Shown: one piece after another, positions 1-7,201 of the stretch
Layout: each line of letters starts with the position of its first letter
Numbering within the stretch: position 1 is the first letter of the stretch
Source of the DNA: an uncultured Prevotella sp.
GTDB taxonomy: Bacteria > Bacteroidota > Bacteroidia > Bacteroidales > Bacteroidaceae
Direction of reading: 5' to 3'
Length of the DNA stretch: 64,000 nt
Assembly (NCBI RefSeq): GCF_946404925.1
Contig: NZ_CAMJFM010000002.1
Location: forward strand, 124,001 to 188,000
The notes under the pieces: generated by a model
Databases searched by the model: none
What the model was told of the DNA's origin: nothing
What the model saw: the letters and a program-made list of their open reading frames with translations, nothing else
Made by a program: the position numbers and the translations under genes

Positions 1-557
1 CTAAGGGTTGGGCTGGTGCATTCCTCTTCAATCCTAAGGCTAAGGAGGCGCTCGATAAGTTCTATGCCCGCAAGGACACCCTGTCACTGGGTATCTGTAA
101 CGGTTGTCAGCTGATGGTAGAGCTTGGTCTCACAGGAGCCAATGGTGCTAAGATGCTGCATAACGACTCTCATAAGTTCGAGAGTGAGTTCATCAGCCTG
201 AGCATTCCTCAGAACAACAGCGTGATGTTCGGCTCACTGAGTGGTAACAAGCTGGGCCTGTGGGTTGCTCACGGAGAGGGTAAGTTCTCGCTGCCTGAGG
301 CTGAGAGCGAGTATAACGTGATTGCTAAGTACAACTACGCTGGCTATCCAGCTAATCCTAACGGATCAGATTATAATGTTGCTGGTATCTGCTCTGCTGA
401 TGGTCGTCATCTCTGCATGATGCCACACCTGGAGCGCGCCGTATTCCCATGGCAGAATGCCTGGTATCCCGCTGACCGTCGCAACGATGAGGTAACGCCT
501 TGGATTGAGGCCTTTGTCAATGCACGTAAATGGGTCGAGGAGAAGATTAAAAATTAA
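1..557 (+). CDS. purL: Phosphoribosylformylglycinamidine synthase, C-terminal part (5' end outside window)
   Basis: This is the end of the glutamine amidotransferase domain of the large single-chain PurL, which makes formylglycinamidine ribonucleotide in de novo purine synthesis in the cytoplasm. The reading frame is open from base 3. The segment GICNGCQ carries the nucleophilic cysteine of a class I amidotransferase, and MPHLERAVFPWQ carries the His and Glu of the triad in the form typical of PurL. About 184 residues are visible out of roughly 1,200 expected. The stop codon lies inside a period-7 tandem repeat (543-576). It probably has no functional link to the downstream transporter genes. 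Confidence 0.95.
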   Translation, partial: KGWAGAFLFNPKAKEALDKFYARKDTLSLGICNGCQLMVELGLTGANGAKMLHNDSHKFESEFISLSIPQNNSVMFGSLSGNKLGLWVAHGEGKFSLPEAESEYNVIAKYNYAGYPANPNGSDYNVAGICSADGRHLCMMPHLERAVFPWQNAWYPADRRNDEVTPWIEAFVNARKWVEEKIKN

Positions 558-576
558 AGATTAAAAATTAACATTA
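543..576 (+). repeat. Period-7 tandem repeat, unit AAGATTA/AAAATTA
   Basis: Four units alternate AAGATTA and AAAATTA, followed by a degenerate one. They cover the purL stop codon (555-557) and fill the gap to the next gene. The same period-7 behaviour recurs at many gene ends in this window. Confidence 0.8.
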
Positions 577-578
577 AA

Positions 579-1124
579 TTGAATATTTACTGGGAATCAT
601 TCAAGACATTCTTTAAGATTGGCATATTCACCCTTGGCGGTGGATATGCCATGATACCTTTGATAGAAGAAGAGGTGGTGAATAATAAGAAATGGGTGTC
701 AAAGGATGAGATGCTCGACCTGATAGCCATTGCCCAGAGTTGTCCTGGCGTATTTGCCATCAATATCGCTACTTTTATCGGTTATAAGCTGCGCAAGACT
801 CGTGGTGCCATCTGTACCACCCTTGGCACAGCACTCCCTTCGTTCTTGATAATCCTTGCTATTGCAATATTCTTTAGTCAGTTCAAGGAAAACAAAATTG
901 TTGCTGCTGTCTTCCGAGGCATTCGTCCTGCGGTCGTAGCTTTGATTGCTGTACCAACCTTCCGTCTTGGTCAACGAGCCAAACTCAACTGGTACACCAT
1001 CTGGATCCCCGTCGTTTGTGCCCTTGCTATCTGGGCTCTCGGCGTTTCACCTATTTATATTATATTGATTGCTGGCCTTGCTGGCTATCTCTACGGTATG
1101 TATATTAAACCCACCCAATCATGA
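579..1124 (+). CDS. Chromate transporter family protein, first half
   Basis: A 181-residue membrane protein of the short CHR (ChrA) family, in which two half-size proteins replace one long ChrA. The N-terminal motif GGGYAMIPLIEEEVV followed by KKW, and the segment AQSCPGVFAINIATFIGYK, are typical of the family. Several hydrophobic helices follow to the C terminus. The start is a TTG at 579; I see no ATG close by, so the start is less certain than the frame. It overlaps the next gene by four bases (ATGA), which supports translational coupling and a two-subunit transporter. Family members export chromate; the true substrate here is not shown by sequence. Confidence 0.85.
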   Translation: MNIYWESFKTFFKIGIFTLGGGYAMIPLIEEEVVNNKKWVSKDEMLDLIAIAQSCPGVFAINIATFIGYKLRKTRGAICTTLGTALPSFLIILAIAIFFSQFKENKIVAAVFRGIRPAVVALIAVPTFRLGQRAKLNWYTIWIPVVCALAIWALGVSPIYIILIAGLAGYLYGMYIKPTQS

Positions 1125-1696
1125 TATTTGTTAGTCTCTTTATAACGTTCTTCGAGATAGGCCTCTTTGGTTTTGGTGGGGGCTATGGCATGCTGTCGCT
1201 GATTCAACATGAGACGGTTGAAGCCCATCATTGGCTCTCAACGTCGGAATTTACTGATATTGTCGCCATCTCACAGATGACTCCAGGGCCTATTGGCATC
1301 AATTCGGCCACTTACTGCGGATATACTGCTATACATAATGCCGGCTATGGACATCTGATGGCTGTTCTTGGTTCGGCTACGGCCACTTTTGCTCTGGTGC
1401 TGCCATCGCTGATACTCATGATACTGATAAGCAGAATGTTTATGAAGTACATGAACACTCCGCTGGTACAATCTATATTTACTGGTCTGCGTCCAGCAGT
1501 AGTTGGACTCCTTGCAGCTGCTACACTGCTACTTTGTAATAAGGAGAACTTCTCAACTCCTTTCGAGAATCTTTGGCAGTTCTTTATCAGCTGCGCTCTT
1601 CTAATCGCCACCGCCTTTGGCACGGGGTATCTTAAGATTAATCCCATTAGGATGATATGTTACGCGGGCTTTGCCGGATTATTATTACTTTACTAA
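1121..1696 (+). CDS. Chromate transporter family protein, second half
   Basis: The 191-residue partner of the preceding gene, with the same family signature at its N terminus (FGFGGGYGMLSLIQHETV, then HHW) and AISQMTPGPIGINSATYCGY. It is predicted to span the inner membrane several times. The ATG overlaps the previous stop. The two proteins resemble each other in their first 70 residues, as expected for the antiparallel pair of short CHR proteins. Only seven bases separate it from the regulator gene at 1704, so read-through into the peptide-locus regulator is possible. Confidence 0.85.
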   Translation: MIFVSLFITFFEIGLFGFGGGYGMLSLIQHETVEAHHWLSTSEFTDIVAISQMTPGPIGINSATYCGYTAIHNAGYGHLMAVLGSATATFALVLPSLILMILISRMFMKYMNTPLVQSIFTGLRPAVVGLLAAATLLLCNKENFSTPFENLWQFFISCALLIATAFGTGYLKINPIRMICYAGFAGLLLLY

Positions 1697-1703
1697 TCAG
1701 AAT

Positions 1704-3374
1704 ATGAAATCAAACCTAATAATAATATTTCTCCTGCTAACCATTATCGCCTGTACTAATAATGAGCACAGTGTAGATAAAGATAATGCTATAAGAGATT
1801 TCAATCTGGCAATCAGAGATAAAAACCAGGAACGCGCCCTGCTGTTGACTGACAGTTTGGAACGTTCAGGCCATATTTCTACGGCTTGTGCTGATTTTAT
1901 GCGTGGAAAGGCTTACGATTTCACGTATCAGAAACGTCTTGGCGAGTTGTATTATAGGAAATCCTATGATGTGTTGAAGGCTAAACCCGCTCAGGAATGG
2001 GACACTTATGCTGAGGTCGGTTATCGCCTGTCAGCTGTACTAAGTATGCGTTCAGATATAGAAGGCTCGCTGGCTGTTGCTACCGAAATGCTTAAAGTGG
2101 CAGAACAAAACAAGGATTTTCCTGCAGAATATAAGTGGTCTTTGTTAATGCAGATTGCTTATTGTTATGCAGACCTTAATCAAGATACAGAGTCTGCAAA
2201 AGCTTATGATAGAGCCTATAAAGTTGCCTGTGATACTTATGGTGGCGAAGGTTGTGGAAAATTCAATATGATGGTTATTGAAAGCAATATCTTCTTTCAT
2301 CTTTGTGGACAGAAGAATTATGCCGAAGCCAATAGTTGGCTCGAGCGCTTTCAGAAGGAACTATCTGTATACGAGCAACATGGCGACTCGCTTCTGATAG
2401 AGGAATACAGAGGGCATCGGTCTCTTATGCAGGCCATATTGTTGCAGGCAACGGGACATGCACGTGAAGCTGCTGCTGTTTATGATGCTATTCCTCGCAG
2501 TAGGTTTGTTAACTCCTTCGTTGTGTCAGAAGCTCTTGAATACCTAATGGCTGCTGGCCGTTATGAAGAGGCTGTAAAATGTTGTGAATTGTTGGATGGT
2601 CCTTTCTCCGACAATGATGATGCACGGATGGATTTCGAAAACATCAGCTACCGTCTCACTCCACGATTTATGGCAAATTATAAAGCAGGACATGCAGATG
2701 TCGCTTTAAAATTGGGTGCCGATATCTGTGAGGCTATCGACTCTGCTTTGGTGTGGCAGAAGAAGAACGATGCTGCCGAGCTGGCCGTCGTATATCAGAC
2801 GCACGAAAAGGAAATAGCTTTGGAGAAATCTAAGCTCGAGACCCGTATACATCGCGTGCTGCTTATTTCGGCTATGCTCATTATCGTTCTTATTTCATAC
2901 CTGCTCTATCGCTCTTATAAATATAATAAGGTGTTGATGGCAAAGAACCGAAAACTCTATGAGGAGATTGAGCAGCGTGAACAAGAACAGCAACAGGTTA
3001 TCGAAAAACTTGAAGCAACACCTGAGGCAAGTCTTAATGCTAACCAGCAACTTTACCGTCAGATATGCGAGATAATGAAGAATCCTGACATATTTACAGA
3101 ACCTGAAACGAATCAGGATACTATTGCAGCGATTGTAGGAACCAATCGTACCTATGTATATGATGCCATACGTGAGTGTACTAACCTAACGCCAGCTGAT
3201 TTTATCAATGGCTATCGCTTACGTCATGCTGCTACTCTCTTGGCCACTACTGACCACTCTGTGGCACTTATTGCCGAGCTTTGTGGTCTTTCACGCCGCA
3301 CTTTCTATCGTCTGTTCAACGACACCTACAGTATGTCGCCCTCTGACTATCGAAAAGTGGCTTGTAACACATAA
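1704..3374 (+). CDS. Membrane-tethered AraC-type regulator with periplasmic TPR-like region
   Basis: A 556-residue predicted one-component regulator. Residues 1-17 form a signal peptide that ends in a lipobox-like TIIAC. Residues about 20-365 are helical and TPR-like (repeated pattern of Tyr/Leu/Ala pairs). About 384-402 is a single transmembrane helix. About 410-440 is a glutamine/glutamate-rich coiled coil. About 450-550 is an AraC-type double helix-turn-helix (IAAIVGTNRTYVYDAI, then VALIAELCGLSRRTFYRLF). The start at 1704 is preferred over an in-frame ATG at 1671, which lies inside the previous gene and would put polar residues ahead of the signal peptide. It probably senses something in the periplasm and activates the adjacent promoter at 3416-3471. 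The sensing role is inference; the domain order is seen. Confidence 0.82.
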   Translation: MKSNLIIIFLLLTIIACTNNEHSVDKDNAIRDFNLAIRDKNQERALLLTDSLERSGHISTACADFMRGKAYDFTYQKRLGELYYRKSYDVLKAKPAQEWDTYAEVGYRLSAVLSMRSDIEGSLAVATEMLKVAEQNKDFPAEYKWSLLMQIAYCYADLNQDTESAKAYDRAYKVACDTYGGEGCGKFNMMVIESNIFFHLCGQKNYAEANSWLERFQKELSVYEQHGDSLLIEEYRGHRSLMQAILLQATGHAREAAAVYDAIPRSRFVNSFVVSEALEYLMAAGRYEEAVKCCELLDGPFSDNDDARMDFENISYRLTPRFMANYKAGHADVALKLGADICEAIDSALVWQKKNDAAELAVVYQTHEKEIALEKSKLETRIHRVLLISAMLIIVLISYLLYRSYKYNKVLMAKNRKLYEEIEQREQEQQQVIEKLEATPEASLNANQQLYRQICEIMKNPDIFTEPETNQDTIAAIVGTNRTYVYDAIRECTNLTPADFINGYRLRHAATLLATTDHSVALIAELCGLSRRTFYRLFNDTYSMSPSDYRKVACNT

Positions 3375-3397
3375 AAGTGGATAAATCAGCAAAAAAA

Positions 3398-3412
3398 CTG
3401 CATTTTTTGCAG
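3398..3412. repeat. Short inverted repeat after the regulator gene
   Basis: CTGCA and TGCAG flank five T residues, 24 bases after the regulator stop codon. It may be a weak terminator stem or part of the regulatory region that follows. It is too short to decide. Confidence 0.4.
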
Positions 3413-3415
3413 AAA

Positions 3416-3471
3416 TGGCACAAAGATTTGTAGGGTTGGCACAAAAGTTTCAATAATTTGCCGTATATTTG
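3416..3471 (+). promoter_or_regulatory. Candidate activator-dependent promoter with two 21-bp-spaced direct repeats
   Basis: TGGCACAAA occurs at 3416-3424 and again at 3437-3445. The starts are 21 bp apart, and TTT follows two bases after each copy. A Bacteroidetes -7 element TATATTTG lies at 3464-3471, 20 bases before the first small gene. No TTTG is present at the usual -33 distance; the second repeat occupies that position. Two direct half-sites spaced two helical turns apart, with the near one replacing the -33 element, is the layout expected for AraC-family activators. The regulator gene just upstream is the obvious candidate to bind here. Confidence 0.6.
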
Positions 3472-3490
3472 CACCAAAAATAAGAAGCTA

Positions 3491-3673
3491 ATGGAAGTAG
3501 ACCTAATCATCGCAGTAGCACTTGCAGCCTCCATCATCGTGGTAGTGCTTGTGTTGGTAGCAGTCATCATCTATCTCAGATGGCGACTTAGTGATAAGAA
3601 TGCCGCGCTCGCAAAGTTCATCGAAGAAAATGAAAGGTTGCGCAATAAGATGCGCCGTGCAGGATTGAATTAA
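3491..3673 (+). CDS. Small single-pass membrane protein with short coiled coil (60 aa)
   Basis: I do not recognise a family. Residues about 5-29 form one very hydrophobic helix, followed by a basic YLRWR that predicts a cytoplasmic C terminus. Residues 33-58 are charged and coiled-coil-like (FIEENERLRNKMRRAG). Its layout and the stretch from RLSD to ENERLR match the next gene (RITD to ENDRLK), so the two look like diverged paralogs. Unlike its neighbour it has no double-glycine motif. The start at 3491 follows an A-rich leader 20 bases after the -7 element and is the first ATG that gives a clean membrane helix. It heads the peptide export operon. Confidence 0.7.
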   Translation: MEVDLIIAVALAASIIVVVLVLVAVIIYLRWRLSDKNAALAKFIEENERLRNKMRRAGLN

Positions 3674-3697
3674 CTCTTTAAACTAAAATTTATAAAT

Positions 3698-3922
3698 ATG
3701 GATACATTACTAATAATCATCTTGATTGGCCTGGTTGCTGTTGTAGTGCTTGTGCTTATTGTGTATAACAGTATGCTCCATAACCGCATTACCGATACAG
3801 CCATTGAGAACGACCGACTAAAACGTGAGAACAATTCGTTGGAGAAAGAAAACAAAGAGCTCGCAGATGAGCTTGATGTAGTGACTGGTGGTGCTAGGAC
3901 GGCTAGAAACCCGTTCAAATAA
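3698..3922 (+). CDS. Membrane-anchored small protein ending in a double-glycine leader motif (74 aa)
   Basis: No family is recognised. Residues about 3-23 form a transmembrane helix. About 30-58 is a charged coiled coil rich in Glu, Asn and Lys. The tail DELDVVTGG (residues 57-65) carries the main positions of a C39-peptidase leader: Glu at -8, Leu at -7, Val at -4, Gly-Gly at -2/-1. Nine residues follow, ARTARNPFK. Basic residues just after the helix place this tail in the cytoplasm, where the peptidase domain of the downstream ABC transporter acts. The 39-residue peptide gene that follows has the same ELDxxxGG ending. Either the tail is released as a second exported peptide, or it is a tethered decoy or inhibitor of the peptidase. 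Both are inference. Confidence 0.72.
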   Translation: MDTLLIIILIGLVAVVVLVLIVYNSMLHNRITDTAIENDRLKRENNSLEKENKELADELDVVTGGARTARNPFK

Positions 3923-3964
3923 TTGTGACATTTTTTGTGTATTAGTTAATAGAATTTTAACGTT

Positions 3965-4084
3965 ATGAAAACAGAAGACGTAAATAACGAGAAACTTGAG
4001 CAGGCACTCAGTGAGGAGGAACTGGATCAGGCTGCTGGAGGAAATGATTCTCTTATTAGGGGTCTAAAAAAGAAGGAGTTCTAA
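3965..4084 (+). CDS. Double-glycine leader peptide precursor (39 aa)
   Basis: The leader is residues 1-26 and ends LSEEELDQAAGG, with Leu -12, Ser -11, Glu -8, Leu -7 and Gly-Gly at -2/-1, as in substrates of C39 peptidase ABC transporters. The predicted mature peptide is 13 residues, NDSLIRGLKKKEF, cationic and without Cys. That is much shorter than usual class II bacteriocins and closer to signalling-peptide size. No radical SAM, LanM, YcaO or other modifying enzyme gene lies in the locus, so the product is probably unmodified. It sits directly upstream of a hairpin and the export genes. The gene is short, but the motif and context are strong. Confidence 0.75.
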   Translation: MKTEDVNNEKLEQALSEEELDQAAGGNDSLIRGLKKKEF

Positions 4085-4115
4085 TAAAATGTTCTCCAAA
4101 ACTTCACAAACAAGT

Positions 4116-4150
4116 TCGTTGCTATCGCCCTAAAAGGGCAATGGTAACGA
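4116..4150 (+). terminator. Hairpin between peptide gene and export genes; possible attenuator
   Basis: Arms 4116-4131 and 4135-4150 pair over 16 positions with one mismatch and two G-U pairs, around an AAA loop. The following bases are only moderately T-rich, so a leaky terminator or an mRNA-stabilising 3' end is more likely than full termination. Either would give more peptide mRNA than transporter mRNA from one promoter. Confidence 0.55.
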
Positions 4151-4200
4151 TATTGTTGTGTTTGATAAAATGTATAATCACCATAGAATGCTCATAACCC

Positions 4201-5037
4201 ATGGCAGAAATATTCAATAAAGAAGCTCTTGAGGCACTGGATGATCATAGCGAGGCCGAAGAGATGGCTCGTGTGGCATCTCCTAAGCTCCGTTTGGTGC
4301 TTGGTGCAATGGTAGCAATGATAGTAGTTGTTGCTTATTGGTGTGTGTTTGGTACCATTAATTATAAGGTAACAGCCCAAGGTGTGGTCTTCCCATTTGG
4401 CGAAGCTGCCCCAGTAAGTGTTCCCTATGATGGGGTTGTAAGTAGAGTGTTGGTCAGTCATGGCACCACAGTGTCAAATAGTGCGCCTATCATGGAGATT
4501 CGCAATACCTTATCTACAACTTCTGTCCAAGTTCCACGTAATGGTGTTGTCATCCAGACGTTGCCATTAGGTACTGAGTTTAAGGCAGGACAACCCGTGG
4601 CATGGCTGTTGCCGCAAGATAAGCAGATGACAGGGCGTGAAATGTTATGCTATGTTACCTACAACGACCTGCACAAACTGAAGTTAGGTCAGCAGGTTCA
4701 GGCTACTCCTGCTAATTTGGAGCGCGAGAATTGGGGTTATGCCTATGGTAAGGTTGTTGGAATCGAACAGTATCCCACCACCCGTCAGGAAATCATCAGC
4801 AGAATCAAACTTGACCCTTTGGCATCGTTCGTCCCAGATGGACAGGCGATGTATGAGGTTCGCGTTGTGCTTGATGATCAGAATGGTGAACTTGTTTGGA
4901 GTCGTGAGAAGAGTCGTGAACTTGTTGTGGGTAATGGTGATCTTTGTAACATCCAGATAATAACTAAGAAAAAGCCCGTATGGCGTGTACTTATAGGCGC
5001 AGTTGATAATGCCGTGGAAACGATCAGTGGAAATTAA
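4201..5037 (+). CDS. NHLM-type bacteriocin system secretion protein (HlyD-like)
   Basis: A 278-residue inner-membrane adaptor. The N-terminal FNKEALEALDDHSEAEEM followed by SPKLR is typical of the NHLM secretion-protein family. Residues about 32-50 are a transmembrane helix. Two biotinyl-lipoyl-like halves follow (VSVPYDGVVSRVLVSHGTTV and VQVPRNGVVIQTLPLGTEF), and then a beta-rich periplasmic part. It lacks the long alpha-helical hairpin of classical HlyD, so it cannot reach an outer-membrane channel by itself. It is seven bases from the next gene. In this family such proteins work with the peptidase/ATPase and a second ATPase to export leader-bearing peptides. Confidence 0.85.
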   Translation: MAEIFNKEALEALDDHSEAEEMARVASPKLRLVLGAMVAMIVVVAYWCVFGTINYKVTAQGVVFPFGEAAPVSVPYDGVVSRVLVSHGTTVSNSAPIMEIRNTLSTTSVQVPRNGVVIQTLPLGTEFKAGQPVAWLLPQDKQMTGREMLCYVTYNDLHKLKLGQQVQATPANLERENWGYAYGKVVGIEQYPTTRQEIISRIKLDPLASFVPDGQAMYEVRVVLDDQNGELVWSREKSRELVVGNGDLCNIQIITKKKPVWRVLIGAVDNAVETISGN

Positions 5038-5043
5038 TCGACT

Positions 5044-7185
5044 ATGAGTAGAAACAAAGTAGCGAAGGTGCCGCAGATCATGCAGATGGAGGCGGTGGAG
5101 TGTGGAGCAGCTTCACTCACTATGATATTGGCGCACTATGGTAAATGGTTGCCTCTGGAACAGGTACGTGCTGCATGTGGAGTTAGTCGTGACGGATCAT
5201 CGGCAAAATCGATACTCCGTGCAGCAAGGAATTATGGTCTTGAAGCTAAGGGTTTCCGTATGACTGCAGAAGCTCTTGATGGTAAGCAACCCGCCATCAT
5301 CCATTGGAATTTTGAGCATTTTGTGGTTTTTCGTGGTTTTGACCGTAAAGGCCGTGCGTGTATTAATGATCCTGGTATAGGTCCTGTTAAGTGGCCTATG
5401 GAGGAGTTTCGCAAGCATTTTACTGGCGTTTGTTTAACTTTTGAACCTGGTGAGAACTTTGAGAAGGGGGGCGAGCATACAAGCATTCTTTCATATGTCC
5501 GTCGTAACCTAATCGGGGCTGGTGAGGCTTTCTGGCTTACCTTCTCTTTTGCACTGATGGCAGCCTTTGTGGCGCTCCTTACACCATTGTTTACCCGCAT
5601 ATTCCTTGATGAAATTCTTTCTGGAAGGAATGCTGACTGGGCTAACTGGTTCTTTTTGGGTATGGGAACCCTGGCGATTTATCATTTTTTTGTCGTACTG
5701 CTACAGAGTCGTTATGTGAAACGAGTAGCAGGCTCTTTAGCCTTGAAGGGAAATAAAGAGTATCTGCATCATTTGTTGCGACTGCCGATGGCATTCTTCG
5801 CGATGCGAAATGTTGGTGACTTACAGCAGCGCATGCACCTTAACGAGAAGATTTCGCACTCGCTCATAGAAGTGCTTGCACCACAGATTATTAATATAGG
5901 TCTTTTGGTGCTATACCTGATACTGATGTTCAGTTACTCGTCATGGCTTACGATAATAGGTATTTTCGCTGCAGTTGTAAACCTTGGCTTGGTACAATAT
6001 TTCTCAACCCTGCGCATCAATCTTATCCGATCGATGGAGCAGAGTGAGGGACGATACTTTTCTGCAACGATATCTTGTATCGACAATATGGAAAGTATTA
6101 AGGCTGCTGGAGCCGAAACAGGTTTCTTTAAGTTCTGGAGTGGCTTGTGGGCGCATAAGTTTAATATAAACGGTAATGCCGACAGAGAACAGACGCGTAT
6201 GGCTTTGCTTCCGGTTCTGGCCACAGGATTGGTAAATATGGCCGTTTTGGTGCTCGGCGCTTATCTTATTCTGCAAGGCGAACTGACTGTTGGTATGCTG
6301 ATGGCGTTCCAAGGATTTATGGGTTCATTCCTCGAACCTGTAAATGCCATTGTTAATGCATCACAGACAATTGTCGAGATGCGTTCGCAGATGGAACGCG
6401 TAGAAGACGTTATGAAATATCCCGAGGATCATAGAGACCATGAAGGTGAAGTGATGAAGGGAAAACTGACCGGATTACTGGAATTGAAGAATGTTACTTT
6501 TGGTTACTCACCATTGCAACCGCCTCTTATTGAGGACTTCAATCTAAAAATCGAGCCAGGTCATAGCGTCGCCTTTGTAGGTACTTCAGGTTGTGGTAAG
6601 AGCACATTGGCAAAGCTTATTTCGGGCTTGTATAAGCCATGGAGCGGTGAAATCCTTTTCGATGGACGCCCCATTGAGAGTATTTCGAACGAGGAACTTA
6701 CAAACTCAGTGGCTGTGATTGATCAGAACGTGGTGCTTTTCGACGATACCGTGGCACAGAACATACGAATGTGGGATACCAGTATCGAGGATTTTGCCAT
6801 TATGATGGCTTGTAATGATGCTCAGATACGTGCCGATATCGTGAGTCGTCCTGAGGGTTTTGGAACCAAAATTGTCAAGGGTGGTCAGAACTTCTCTGGC
6901 GGACAGAGACAACGCATGGAAATCGCAACTGCATTAGCCAAGGAGCCTGCTGTCCTTATTATGGACGAGGCTACCAGTGCTCTTGATCCTAAGACTGAAG
7001 ATGAGGTGATGAAGCGTATACGTCGCATGGGGCCAACTCAGATTATTGTTGCTCACCGTCTCTCTACCATACGCGATTGTGATGAGATTATCGTTATGGA
7101 TCAGGGAAAGATCCTGCAGCGAGGCCGTCATGAGGAACTCATTAATATTGAAGGATTCTACAGAGATTTGATGAGGAGTGAATAA
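5044..7185 (+). CDS. Peptidase-containing ABC transporter (C39, NHLM type 1)
   Basis: A 713-residue half-transporter that removes double-glycine leaders and exports the peptide. Residues 1-135 are the C39 peptidase with an apparently complete triad: Cys20 in VECGAAS, His92 in FEHFVVFRG, Asp109 in INDPG. The membrane domain spans about 150-440. The ATPase is about 475-710, with Walker A GTSGCGKST (about 514), signature FSGGQRQR and Walker B VLIMDEATSALD. All key residues are present, so it should be active. It follows the HlyD-like gene and precedes a second ABC gene, the order seen in NHLM bacteriocin loci. Its substrates are most likely encoded by the small genes at 3965 and perhaps 3698. 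Confidence 0.93.
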   Translation: MSRNKVAKVPQIMQMEAVECGAASLTMILAHYGKWLPLEQVRAACGVSRDGSSAKSILRAARNYGLEAKGFRMTAEALDGKQPAIIHWNFEHFVVFRGFDRKGRACINDPGIGPVKWPMEEFRKHFTGVCLTFEPGENFEKGGEHTSILSYVRRNLIGAGEAFWLTFSFALMAAFVALLTPLFTRIFLDEILSGRNADWANWFFLGMGTLAIYHFFVVLLQSRYVKRVAGSLALKGNKEYLHHLLRLPMAFFAMRNVGDLQQRMHLNEKISHSLIEVLAPQIINIGLLVLYLILMFSYSSWLTIIGIFAAVVNLGLVQYFSTLRINLIRSMEQSEGRYFSATISCIDNMESIKAAGAETGFFKFWSGLWAHKFNINGNADREQTRMALLPVLATGLVNMAVLVLGAYLILQGELTVGMLMAFQGFMGSFLEPVNAIVNASQTIVEMRSQMERVEDVMKYPEDHRDHEGEVMKGKLTGLLELKNVTFGYSPLQPPLIEDFNLKIEPGHSVAFVGTSGCGKSTLAKLISGLYKPWSGEILFDGRPIESISNEELTNSVAVIDQNVVLFDDTVAQNIRMWDTSIEDFAIMMACNDAQIRADIVSRPEGFGTKIVKGGQNFSGGQRQRMEIATALAKEPAVLIMDEATSALDPKTEDEVMKRIRRMGPTQIIVAHRLSTIRDCDEIIVMDQGKILQRGRHEELINIEGFYRDLMRSE

Positions 7186-7200
7186 CGAATAGTGAATATC
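7180..7200 (+). repeat. Period-7 tandem repeat at ABC gene junction, unit GAATANN
   Basis: Three units (GAATAAC, GAATAGT, GAATATC) cover the stop codon of the first ABC gene and run to the start of the next. Confidence 0.65.
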
Positions 7201-7201
7201 T

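Noticed and set aside
579..1696. Chromate transporter genes as part of the peptide system
   Set aside because: They form a complete two-subunit transporter of known family; only closeness to the regulator links them, so the connection is not claimed.
1671..1703. Longer N terminus for the TPR-AraC regulator
   Set aside because: It lies inside the chromate transporter gene and would put polar residues ahead of the signal peptide.
4089..4133. A 14-codon ORF (MFSKTSQTSSLLSP) after the peptide gene
   Set aside because: It has no leader motif and runs into the hairpin at 4116-4150; the structured DNA explains the sequence better.
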